Positions 1-5,828 of a DNA stretch of 7,597 nucleotides are shown here, in pieces. The notes under the pieces are model-generated. The model did no database searches and had not been told where the DNA came from. It saw only the letters and a list, made by a program, of their open reading frames with translations. This stretch comes from JACQAI01 sp035507915 (GTDB taxonomy: Bacteria > Pseudomonadota > Alphaproteobacteria > Elsterales > Elsteraceae). The stretch spans positions 1 to 7,597 of the forward strand of contig DATJNS010000511.1 of NCBI GenBank assembly GCA_035507915.1. The letters are read 5' to 3'. Both the position numbers and the translations under genes were made by a program. Positions within the stretch are counted from its first letter, which is position 1. The number at the start of each line of letters is the position of its first letter.

Positions 1-330
1 GATCGCGAGCGCGGCAAGCGCCCAGCAGGCTATGGCGCCAATTAACATCGTGAGCGCCGACCGACGCGGCGCGAGCCACACGACGGCGAGCAGGAAGGCG
101 TAAACCGCGATATTGGCGGCGAGGCTGGCGAGTGCGCTGACGGCGACAAAACCCGCATCTTCCTGCAGCGCCAGTAGGACGTAGCCGGGGCCGGTCGTCA
201 GCGGCAGACCGCACAACAAACCTCCCCAGAACGGACCGGCGCGCTCGACAGCGACGGTCGCGAGGCAGACGACCGACACAGTGGCGAGGATCTTGATCAG
301 GAGACCGAGCCAGAACGCGTCGAGGACCAT
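1..330 (-). CDS. Integral membrane protein of unknown family (C-terminus beyond window)
   Basis: An open frame runs from an ATG at 330 to the window edge: 110 codons, no stop, so only the N-terminal part is seen. The residues are strongly hydrophobic, with about four candidate membrane segments near residues 5-28, 34-55, 60-87 and 92-110. A Gly/Pro-rich stretch (GLLCGLPLTTGPGY, about 37-50) and a small acidic loop (QED, 56-58) lie between segments. I do not recognise the family, and no enzymatic motif is visible. No strong Shine-Dalgarno precedes the ATG, but an in-frame stop at 397-399 with no other usable start between supports it. Codon use differs from the genes right of 3200: TTA, ATA, ATT, TTG and TTT occur here. 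An IS110-type element sits about 155 bp upstream, so its original promoter region may be disturbed or replaced. Confident that it is coding; function unknown. Confidence 0.72.
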   Translation of the reverse strand, partial: MVLDAFWLGLLIKILATVSVVCLATVAVERAGPFWGGLLCGLPLTTGPGYVLLALQEDAGFVAVSALASLAANIAVYAFLLAVVWLAPRRSALTMLIGAIACWALAALAI

Positions 331-376
331 GCAGCGACCGTAAGCACGCGGCCGCCGGGCGACAAGCGCGACCTTG

Positions 377-392
377 GTAACCTTGCTGTTAC
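377..392. promoter_or_regulatory. Small dyad GTAAC-N6-GTTAC upstream of the membrane-protein gene
   Basis: The arms GTAAC (377-381) and GTTAC (388-392) form a perfect 5-bp inverted repeat with a 6-bp spacer. A weaker outer pair, CTTGGT and ACCAAG, surrounds it. It lies about 50 bp upstream of the start codon at 330, where a transcription-factor operator could sit. Short dyads arise by chance, and no regulator is encoded nearby, so this is only a candidate. The rest of 331-485 shows no gene. Confidence 0.22.
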
Positions 393-487
393 GAGCTCAC
401 CAAGAAGCCGCCGTTGGCCCGTAGCGCGGCCGCGGCGACCGGTGCTCGGAGAGACCCGCAGTTCCGCAATATGCGCTATGGGTCATG

Positions 488-502
488 TGTGGACGGCTCC
501 CC
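488..502 (+). repeat. Subterminal inverted repeat of the IS1111-type element, transposase-distal end
   Basis: TGTGGACGGCTCCCC is a perfect 15-bp reverse complement of the copy at 1803-1817. It begins only 2 bp inside the TCA core, whereas its partner stops 3 bp short of the other TCA. This offset is typical of the subterminal repeats of IS1111 elements. Confidence 0.85.
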
Positions 503-540
503 GTTGGCAAGGGCGATTTGGATGCTGACGACGCCTGGTC

Positions 541-690
541 GGTGCGGCCATGTGTTCGACCTGTTGATGCGGCGCACATGTGCCGCTGGCCATAATGCCT
601 TCCGCGGAGACGGGTCCCGATCACAAGCACGCGCTCGAAGGCGCCTTGACCCACTGGGTTCTCCCACTCCCCGGTATCGACCGGCTGATC
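541..690 (-). ncRNA. Putative bridge RNA of the IS1111-type element
   Basis: This non-coding stretch follows the transposase gene on the same strand. Read 5' to 3' on the minus strand, it shows three stem-loops in the order described for bridge RNAs. First is a small hairpin, CCGGT-CGAT-ACCGG (684-671). Second is a loop closed by GGAGA/TCTCC (664-606) that carries TGGGTCA (653-647) and GCTTGTGA (628-621). Third is a stem GCGGC..CATGTG/CACATG.GCCGC (586-544) whose loop carries GCATCA (570-565) and ACACATG (555-549). The first guide pair matches the genomic flanks: TGGGTCA at 479-485 exactly, and the complement of TCAGAAGC at 1821-1828 in 7 of 8. The second pair matches the element's own joined ends: GCATCA at 1818-1823 and the complement of CATGTGT at 484-490, both exact. 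All four include the CA core. RNA ends are approximate; folding was done by eye. Confidence 0.7.
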
Positions 691-726
691 GCATTACATC
701 CCTACGCCCTTCCCAAGCTCTGTTCG

Positions 727-1755
727 CTAAGCGGCCTGCAGTACCGGCTCGCGATACGGTTGCCCGCTGGTCATGATCGCCCACGCCATGCGCGCCATCT
801 TGTTGGCCAGTGCGACGGCGGCGACCTTGGTCGTGCGACGCGCCATCAGCTTCACGAGCCAAGGCCGACGCGTGCCGTGGCGCTCGGCATAGCGGATGAC
901 CGCCATCGCGCCGAGCACGAGCATCTGTCGCAGGTAGCGGTTACCCTGCTTCGTTATCCCGCCGAGCCTCTCTTTGCCGCCGCTCGAGTTCTGCTTCGGA
1001 ACCAGGCCAATCCATGCAGCCAGGTTCCTGCCGTTCCGAAAGGCGAACGGGTCGGGCACGCTCGCCACCAGCGCACTAGCGAGTACAGGTCCGACACCCG
1101 GGATACTCATCAGCCGCCGGCCGGCATCGGTCGCTCGCGCGCTCGCCATGACGCGTCGGTCGATGTCGAGCACCTGCGCATTCACGAGCTCGAGCTGCCC
1201 GGCCAGCATTCGCAGACAGGCCCGTGCTGCCGCGGGTACCCGCTCGTCGGCTTCGTCGGCAATGATCAAGACGAGCTTCTGTAGTCCCTTGCGGCCGATC
1301 GGTGCGACAACGCCGAACTCGGCCATGTGCCCGCGCATGGCATTGGATAGTTGGGTTCGCTGACGCATCAGCATCAGCCGGGTCCGGTGAAGCACCAGGG
1401 TACTCTGCTGCGTCGGCGTCTTCGCCTCGACGAAGCGCATCGATGGCCGGCTCACCGCCTCGCAGATCGCCTCGGCGTCGGCGGAGTCGTTCTTCTGTCG
1501 CTTCACGTACGGCTTCACGTAGCTTGGCGGCATCAGCTTCACGTCGTGGCCCAATCTGCCGATCTCGCGAGCCCAGAAGTGCGCTGTGGCACACGCCTCG
1601 ATACCGATCCGACAGGGCCCCAGCCCCGCGAAGAACGGCAGCACCCGCGCTCGCGTCAGCCGACGCCTGAGCACCACCTCACCGTTGGTGTCGACCCCGT
1701 GCACCTGGAACACCGACTTCGCGATGTCCAAGCCGACCCTCACCACCTGGCCCAT
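727..1755 (-). CDS. IS110-family (IS1111 subgroup) transposase, DEDD/serine recombinase
   Basis: This 342-residue protein is full length for the family. The N-terminal RuvC-like DEDD domain shows GLDIAKS with Asp10, GIEACATAHFW with Glu53, and KNDSADAEAI with Asp90 and Asp93. A helical linker follows (about 115-210). The C-terminal Tnp_20 domain starts at SIPGVGPVLASALVA (217-231) and contains the conserved NSSGGKERLGGITKQGN (256-272), whose serine pair 257-258 holds the expected nucleophile. The protein should recombine donor and target DNA under bridge-RNA guidance, with the RNA encoded just downstream (541-690). The ATG at 1755 is preceded 6 nt away by GGAGG, which lies inside a long hairpin (1756-1810), so translation is probably restricted. 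No frameshift or missing catalytic residue is visible. Confidence 0.95.
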   Translation of the reverse strand: MGQVVRVGLDIAKSVFQVHGVDTNGEVVLRRRLTRARVLPFFAGLGPCRIGIEACATAHFWAREIGRLGHDVKLMPPSYVKPYVKRQKNDSADAEAICEAVSRPSMRFVEAKTPTQQSTLVLHRTRLMLMRQRTQLSNAMRGHMAEFGVVAPIGRKGLQKLVLIIADEADERVPAAARACLRMLAGQLELVNAQVLDIDRRVMASARATDAGRRLMSIPGVGPVLASALVASVPDPFAFRNGRNLAAWIGLVPKQNSSGGKERLGGITKQGNRYLRQMLVLGAMAVIRYAERHGTRRPWLVKLMARRTTKVAAVALANKMARMAWAIMTSGQPYREPVLQAA

Positions 1756-1810
1756 GGCTCCCCTCCCGGCTCATCGGTTGCAGCCCACGCTGCAACCGGG
1801 GTGGGGAGCC
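1756..1810 (-). promoter_or_regulatory. Hairpin burying the transposase ribosome-binding site
   Basis: In the transposase mRNA leader, GGCTCCCCACCC (1810-1799) pairs with GGGAGGGGAGCC (1767-1756) with one mismatch. Inside this, CGGTTGCAGC (1798-1789) pairs perfectly with GCTGCAACCG (1784-1775) across a 4-nt loop, with a small bulge (1768-1774). The Shine-Dalgarno GGAGG (1766-1762) is fully inside the lower stem. The opposing arm overlaps the subterminal inverted repeat, so one sequence may serve both recombination and translational control. The structure is seen directly; its regulatory effect is inferred. Confidence 0.6.
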
Positions 1811-1817
1811 GTCCACA
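1803..1817 (-). repeat. Subterminal inverted repeat of the IS1111-type element, transposase-proximal end
   Basis: GGGGAGCCGTCCACA is the perfect reverse complement of 488-502. The element ends a few bases beyond it, in GCATCA (1818-1823), which the putative donor guide of the bridge RNA matches exactly. Confidence 0.85.
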
Positions 1818-1879
1818 GCATCAGAAGCGGACATTGCCGACGTTGCCGTCGGCCGCATCGACGGCCGCCGCTCGAGCGC

Positions 1880-2020
1880 TTAGCAGGCTGTTGAAGAAGC
1901 CGGCCAGAAGTGAGCGATGGACCCGATTTCGTGGCTCGCCTTGCCGGGGTGCATCACGACTGGATTGTCGGCTTCATAGTAGGACATCGAAGCGATCGTC
2001 GGCGTCCGATGAGACGTCAT
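1880..2020 (-). CDS. Possible 46-residue ORF at the IS5-type element's 3' end
   Basis: An ATG at 2020-2018 overlaps the transposase stop in an ATGA arrangement, and the frame stays open for 46 codons. It ends at a TAA (1882-1880) that lies in the presumed target bases at the element's edge, so the last residues (..SSTAC) are encoded by the terminal inverted repeat. No domain or known motif is recognised. The ATGA overlap would allow translational coupling. The ORF is short, ends in a repeat and may be fortuitous. If it is not coding, 1904-2016 is simply the element's 3' non-coding segment. Confidence 0.2.
   Translation of the reverse strand: MTSHRTPTIASMSYYEADNPVVMHPGKASHEIGSIAHFWPASSTAC
1884..1903 (+). 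repeat. Left terminal inverted repeat of the IS5-type element
   Basis: CAGGCTGTTGAAGAAGCCGG matches the reverse complement of 3176-3195 except at one position (C versus T). The match extends outward through TTAG/CTAA, so the exact edge cannot be fixed from this copy alone. Confidence 0.88.
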
Positions 2021-3123
2021 GCTGTGGCCCCCAGGAGCTTGGGTAACCGGATCAAGTCGTAGGCGGCGAGCGCCAGGGTGAAGGCGGCGTCGACGCGGAT
2101 CCGTCCTCGCAGCTTCACCTTGGCCAAGCCGGCGGAGCTCTTGACCCAGCCGAACACCTCTTCGATGCGCTTGCGGCAGCGCTGGCTGACCTCATAGCCG
2201 GCATGACGAGTGGTGCGCCCGTCAATCGCGGTTCCGCGCGGCGTCCCGCTCTTGTTCACATGGCCGTTTATCGCGATGTGCGGCGTGACCGCGCGGGACC
2301 GCAGATCGCCGACGAACTGGCGTACATCGTAGGCTTTGTCGGCGCCCACCGTGATCCGGCGATGGCTGCCGCGACGATCCAACAGCCTCAGCGCAGCCTC
2401 GCGCTCCGCCGTTCCGGTGGCCTGGGTGACGACGGCGCCGATCGCCAAGCCATGACGGTTCTCCATCAAGGCGTGGCCCATGTAGCAGAGCTTGGCGGGC
2501 TGACCATCACCCTTCTTGTAGAGCCGCGCCTCGGGATCGGTCGTGCTCTCATGGGTCTCGTTCGAGCGCTTCTCCTTGTGGAAGTCCCGCTCGGCGTTGC
2601 GGCCCGGACCATCGCCGTCTCGATCCTTCCCGTCCTTCCGGCGGAAGCTCTTGATCGAGGCCCATGCCTCGATCAGCGTCCCATCCACCGAGAAGTGGTC
2701 GCTCGACAACAGGCGCTTCACCTTGGGCTGGGCCAGCACGGCTTGCAGGAACTTCGCCGCGATCTCCCCCTCCAGAAGCCGGTCCCGGTTCTTCGTGAAG
2801 CTCGAATGATCCCAAGCCGCGTCGTCCACTCCCAAGCCGACGAACCAACGGAACAGCAGGTCGAACTCCATCCGCTCCATCAGCTGCCGCTCCGAGCGGA
2901 TGCCATAGAAGGCTTGCAGCAGCATCGCCCGAAGCAGCCGCTCTGGAGGGATCGACGGCCGGCCTACGCCTCGCGGGTAAAGCGCATCGAAGTCTCGGCT
3001 CAGCTCTGTCAGCGCCGCATTTGCGATCTCGCGGATCGTCCGCAACGGGTGGTCCGGCCCGACCCGCGCCTCCAGATCCACATATGAAAACAACGAACCC
3101 GACCGCTCATCCGAACCGCGCAT
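2017..3123 (-). CDS. IS5-type DDE transposase
   Basis: The protein has 368 residues from the start chosen here. The N-terminal part (about 1-130) is a DUF772-like region with GRPSIPPERLLRAMLLQAFY and RSERQLMERMEFDLLFRWFVGL. The DDE_Tnp_1 nuclease follows: first Asp in HFSVDGTLIEAW (Asp147), second Asp in VGADKAYD (Asp262), and the signature R-x3-E-x6-K in RKRIEEVFGWVK (Glu321, Lys328). The C-terminus AAFTLALAAYDLIRLPKLL is typical of the group. I chose the ATG at 3123 because MRGSDERSGSLFSYVDLE is the usual N-terminus and GAGG lies 7 nt upstream. A longer frame from 3156 exists but lacks a site. It catalyses cut-and-paste or copy transposition of its own element. There are no disabling changes. 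Confidence 0.93.
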   Translation of the reverse strand: MRGSDERSGSLFSYVDLEARVGPDHPLRTIREIANAALTELSRDFDALYPRGVGRPSIPPERLLRAMLLQAFYGIRSERQLMERMEFDLLFRWFVGLGVDDAAWDHSSFTKNRDRLLEGEIAAKFLQAVLAQPKVKRLLSSDHFSVDGTLIEAWASIKSFRRKDGKDRDGDGPGRNAERDFHKEKRSNETHESTTDPEARLYKKGDGQPAKLCYMGHALMENRHGLAIGAVVTQATGTAEREAALRLLDRRGSHRRITVGADKAYDVRQFVGDLRSRAVTPHIAINGHVNKSGTPRGTAIDGRTTRHAGYEVSQRCRKRIEEVFGWVKSSAGLAKVKLRGRIRVDAAFTLALAAYDLIRLPKLLGATA

Positions 3124-3130
3124 GACCCAT

Positions 3131-3148
3131 CCTCGATCGATGATCGAG
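3131..3148 (-). promoter_or_regulatory. Hairpin overlapping the IS5-type transposase ribosome-binding site
   Basis: CTCGATC (3132-3138) and GATCGAG (3142-3148) are a perfect 7-bp inverted repeat with a 3-nt loop. On the mRNA, the Shine-Dalgarno GAGG (3134-3131) sits on the 3' arm, 7 nt before the ATG. The stem could limit transposase translation. The repeat is seen directly; the effect is inferred. Confidence 0.4.
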
Positions 3149-3175
3149 TGAATCACGCCAAATCGGGCGCCGCTA

Positions 3176-3195
3176 CCGACTTCTTCAACAGCCTG
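3176..3195 (-). repeat. Right terminal inverted repeat of the IS5-type element
   Basis: Read on the minus strand this is CAGGCTGTTGAAGAAGTCGG, matching the left end in 19 of 20 bases. It is followed by CTAACTAACC, where CTA is repeated by chance or as part of the original target. Confidence 0.88.
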
Positions 3196-3238
3196 CTAAC
3201 TAACCCCGTGCCGGCGCGCGCGGCCCGCGCTCGCTCGT

Positions 3239-3445
3239 TCAGGACTGTCGGTGGCTGCGCAGATGACGGCTCAGGGGAAGATCGGAGAGCGCCTGTTCCA
3301 ACTCGGCCGCGCCGGCCTGGTTCAGCTGCAGGATCAAGAGGCCATTGGCGGTTTCGAATTCGAGCAGAACGTCGGGTTCGGCGTCCTGGCCGCCGCCCAT
3401 CTGGGCGCTCCCATAGTCGGCAACGATCGGCTTTGGCTGCGTCAT
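3239..3445 (-). CDS. 68-residue protein of unknown function downstream of the molybdenum hydroxylase gene
   Basis: A GGGGGAG Shine-Dalgarno lies about 8 nt before the ATG at 3445, which supports a real gene. The start is 49 bp after the hydroxylase stop on the same strand, so co-transcription is likely. The protein is soluble. It has a short N-terminal segment (MTQPKPIVADYGSAQMGGG) and a compact centre that looks like two beta strands and a helix (DVLLEFETANGLLILQLN, then QAGAAELEQALSDL). The tail is basic (SRHLRSHRQS). I do not recognise the family. Its position suggests an accessory role with the hydroxylase, but that is inference. The IS5-type element ends about 40 bp after its stop, and the tail could have been altered by that junction. 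No clear terminator is visible between the gene and the element. Confidence 0.65.
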   Translation of the reverse strand: MTQPKPIVADYGSAQMGGGQDAEPDVLLEFETANGLLILQLNQAGAAELEQALSDLPLSRHLRSHRQS

Positions 3446-3494
3446 GAGGGGCTCCCCCGTCGATGCCCGATCCTACGCCGGGCGGCCGCGCCCA

Positions 3495-5810
3495 TCACCC
3501 CTGCATCGCGCGCCAGATGCGTTCCGGCGTCGCGGGGCCGTCGAACGACGCGACGCCGAGCGGTGCCAGCGCGTCGAGGATCGCGTTGGTGATCGCCGGG
3601 AAGGCGGCGACCGCGCCGGCTTCGCCGCAGCCCTTCACGCCCAGCGGATTGGTCGTGCACGGCGTGCCGTCGAACGCGAGGTCGAACGACGGCAGGTCGT
3701 CGGCGCGCGGCATCGCGTAGTCCATGAACGAGCCGGCGATCGGCTGGCCGGCGGCGTCGTACCACGCGCGCTCGAGCAGCGCCTGGCCGCTGCCCTGGGC
3801 GATCGCGCCGTGCGCCTGGCCGGCCGCCACCATCGGGTTGACGAGCACGCCGTAATCGTCGTGCGCGGTGTAGCGCGCCAAGGTGACCGCGCCGGTGTCG
3901 CGGTCGATCTCGACCTCGGCGACGTGGGTGCCGTTGGGGAACGTCATCCACTCGCGCGTCCACGCGTGATAGGTGTCGAGCGGCGTGCCCGCCGCGCGCG
4001 CGCGGGCCGCGAGATCGAGCAGCGATATCGCGCGGTCGGTGCCGACCACGACGAAGCGCCCGCCCTCGCCCTTGGGCTCGAACCTGATGTCGGCCTCGGC
4101 GGCCTCGAGCGCGTCGGCGGCGAGCCGCAGGCCCTTGGCGATGATCTCGTCGGACGCGCGCCAGATCGCCGTGCCGCCCATGTAGGTCGCGCGCGAGCTG
4201 CCGTGGCCGCCGCCGGTCGGGATCAGGTCGGTGTCGCCCTGGCGCAGCCGGATCAGCGCGTTCGGCACGCCGAGGCGCTCGGCCAGGATCTGCGGGAACG
4301 TCGTCTCGTGGCCCTGCCCGATCGTCTGCGTGCCGGTGATCAGCGACACCGTGCCGTCGGCCTCGAAGCGGATGTCGACGTTCTCGTGCGGCGAGCCGCC
4401 GGTGCCCTTGATGTGATAGGCGAAGCCGAGGCCGCGCAGCCGGCCGCGCGCCGCGCTCGCCTGCCGGCGCGCCGCGAAGCCGGCGGCGTCGGCGCGCGCG
4501 AGCGCGAGCGCGAGCATCGGCGCGAACTTGCCGCTGTCGACCTTGAAGCCGAACGCGTTGGTCATCGGCATGGCGTCGGGCGGCACCATGTTGACGGCGC
4601 GCAGCGCGGCGCGGTCGAAGCCGCACTGGCGCGCCGCCGCGTCGATCAGCCGCTCGATGATGTTGTTCGCCTCGGCGAAGCCGGGGCCGCGCGTCACGCC
4701 GATCGGCGCCGTGTTGGTCAGCACCGCGGTGATCTCGAGCGCGATCGCCGGGATGCGATAGACCGTGCCGGGCAGGTGCACGTACTGGTTGGTCTGCACC
4801 GCGCCCGATCCGCCGGCCATGTAGGCGCCGATGTTGGCGGCGCTCGCGACCTTCATGGCGAGGAATTTCCCGGTGGCGTCGAGCGCCAGCGCCGCGCGCG
4901 CCACGTGATCGCGCGCCTGGTGGTCGGACAGGAACACCTCGCTGCGCGTGGCGATCCACTTGACCGGCCGGCCGACCCGCTTGGCCGCCCACGGCAGCAG
5001 CACGTGCTCGGCATAGACGAAGTTCTTGGCGCCGAAGCCGCCGCCGACGTCGGGCGCGACCAGCCGCACCGCTGTCGCCGCGACGCCGAGCGCGCGCGCC
5101 ACGGCGTCGCGGATCATGTGGATGTTCTGGCTCGAGACGTGGAGCGTGTAGCGCCCGCTCGACGCGTCGTACTGGCCGACGCCGCCGCGCGGCTCCATCG
5201 GGTTCATCACGATGCGGTGGTTGTCGAGCGCGAGCTCGACGACATGCGCCGCCCGGGCGAACGCGGCGGCGGCCGCGTCGTGGTCGCCGGTGCGCCAGTC
5301 GAGGCAGAGATTGCCCGGCACCTCGTCGGAGATCAGCGGCGCGCCTTGCGCGCGCGCCGCCGCGGCGGTCGTCACCGCCGGCAGCGGGTCGTAGTCGACC
5401 GCGACCAGCTCGGCGGCCTCGACGGCCTGGGCGAGCGTCTCGGCGATCACCAGCGCGACCGGCTCGCCCGCGAAGCGCACCTTGCCGACGGCGAGCAGCG
5501 GCTGCGGCGCGAAGGCGAACGGCTCGCCGGTCTGCACGTTGGCCTCGGCGGTCGGGCGCAACGGCTTGAGCCCGTCGACGCGCGCGTCGTCCGCGGTCAG
5601 CACCGCGAGCACGCCGGGCGCGCCGCGCGCCGCGCGCGTGTCGAGCGCGACGATGCGCGCGTGCGCGTGGGGCGAGCGCACCAGCGCCGCGTGGGCCAGC
5701 CGCTCGAACGCGAGGTCGTCGAGATAGCCGCCGCGCCCGGTCAGGAAGCGCAGGTCCTCGCGCCGCTTGGGCGCATCGCCGATCGTCTCGCGGTCGGTCA
5801 GCCCGTCCAT
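3495..5810 (-). CDS. Xanthine dehydrogenase/CoxL-family molybdopterin-binding subunit
   Basis: This 771-residue protein is the usual length for the large subunit of a molybdenum hydroxylase, which hydroxylates a heterocycle, aldehyde or similar substrate using water as oxygen source. The N-terminal a/b hammerhead domain (about 8-145) begins GDAPKRREDLRFLTGRGGYLDD and includes GKVRFAGEPVALVIAE. The cofactor-binding part has VGGGFGAK (255-262), TRGPGFAEA (373-381), GQGHETTFPQ (498-507) and GVKGCGEAG (724-732), where Glu730 is the expected catalytic base. The CO-dehydrogenase loop AYRCSFR is absent, so this is not a form I CO dehydrogenase. The loop also differs from the common AYRGAGR of form II, so the substrate cannot be named. 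GAGG about 8 nt before the ATG at 5810 supports the start. No iron-sulfur or FAD subunit gene is in the window. Confidence 0.93.
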   Translation of the reverse strand: MDGLTDRETIGDAPKRREDLRFLTGRGGYLDDLAFERLAHAALVRSPHAHARIVALDTRAARGAPGVLAVLTADDARVDGLKPLRPTAEANVQTGEPFAFAPQPLLAVGKVRFAGEPVALVIAETLAQAVEAAELVAVDYDPLPAVTTAAAARAQGAPLISDEVPGNLCLDWRTGDHDAAAAAFARAAHVVELALDNHRIVMNPMEPRGGVGQYDASSGRYTLHVSSQNIHMIRDAVARALGVAATAVRLVAPDVGGGFGAKNFVYAEHVLLPWAAKRVGRPVKWIATRSEVFLSDHQARDHVARAALALDATGKFLAMKVASAANIGAYMAGGSGAVQTNQYVHLPGTVYRIPAIALEITAVLTNTAPIGVTRGPGFAEANNIIERLIDAAARQCGFDRAALRAVNMVPPDAMPMTNAFGFKVDSGKFAPMLALALARADAAGFAARRQASAARGRLRGLGFAYHIKGTGGSPHENVDIRFEADGTVSLITGTQTIGQGHETTFPQILAERLGVPNALIRLRQGDTDLIPTGGGHGSSRATYMGGTAIWRASDEIIAKGLRLAADALEAAEADIRFEPKGEGGRFVVVGTDRAISLLDLAARARAAGTPLDTYHAWTREWMTFPNGTHVAEVEIDRDTGAVTLARYTAHDDYGVLVNPMVAAGQAHGAIAQGSGQALLERAWYDAAGQPIAGSFMDYAMPRADDLPSFDLAFDGTPCTTNPLGVKGCGEAGAVAAFPAITNAILDALAPLGVASFDGPATPERIWRAMQG

Positions 5811-5828
5811 GTCAGAGCCTCACCCCAT

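Larger units (their letters stand above)
486..1823 (-). mobile_element. IS110-family insertion sequence, IS1111 subgroup, apparently complete
   Basis: About 1.34 kb. The element is bounded by 15-bp inverted repeats just inside its ends (488-502 and 1803-1817) and by a shared TCA at both junctions (483-485 and 1821-1823). It holds one transposase gene (727-1755), a short 5' non-coding segment (47 bp to the repeat) and a long 3' non-coding segment (503-726). Subterminal rather than terminal repeats, no true target duplication beyond a 2-3 bp core, and a long non-coding region after the gene are what the IS1111 subgroup shows. In this subgroup the bridge RNA is encoded in the 3' segment. The exact ends are ambiguous by the 2-3 bp core, because either TCA copy may belong to the element. 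The gene and both ends are intact, so the copy could be active. Confidence 0.85.
1884..3195 (-). mobile_element. IS5-type insertion sequence, apparently complete
   Basis: About 1.31 kb between 20-bp terminal inverted repeats (1884-1903 and 3176-3195, 19 of 20 matching). It carries a single intact DDE transposase gene (2017-3123). I assign the IS5 family from the transposase; the subgroup is uncertain. The bases next to the repeats are TTAG on the left and CTAA on the right. Each fits the YTAR pattern of many IS5-type targets, but they are not direct repeats of each other. The only matching duplication possible is TA, if the repeats are taken to start one base earlier. Confidence 0.87.

Noticed and set aside
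414..862. Open frames on both strands across the 3' non-coding part of the IS1111-type element
   Set aside because: They cross the subterminal repeat and the bridge-RNA region and overlap the transposase 3' end in other frames; no family resemblance.
2203..3087. 294-codon plus-strand frame opposite the IS5-type transposase
   Set aside because: Antisense to a transposase with a complete DDE signature; no recognisable motif or ribosome-binding site of its own.
3200..3238. GC-rich stretch after the 68-residue gene as a terminator
   Set aside because: No clean stem followed by a T-run on the minus strand; the GCGC runs can pair in many weak ways.
3495..5810. Calling the large subunit a carbon-monoxide dehydrogenase (coxL)
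   Set aside because: The diagnostic AYRCSFR loop with its catalytic Cys is absent; the position reads TRGPGFAEA.
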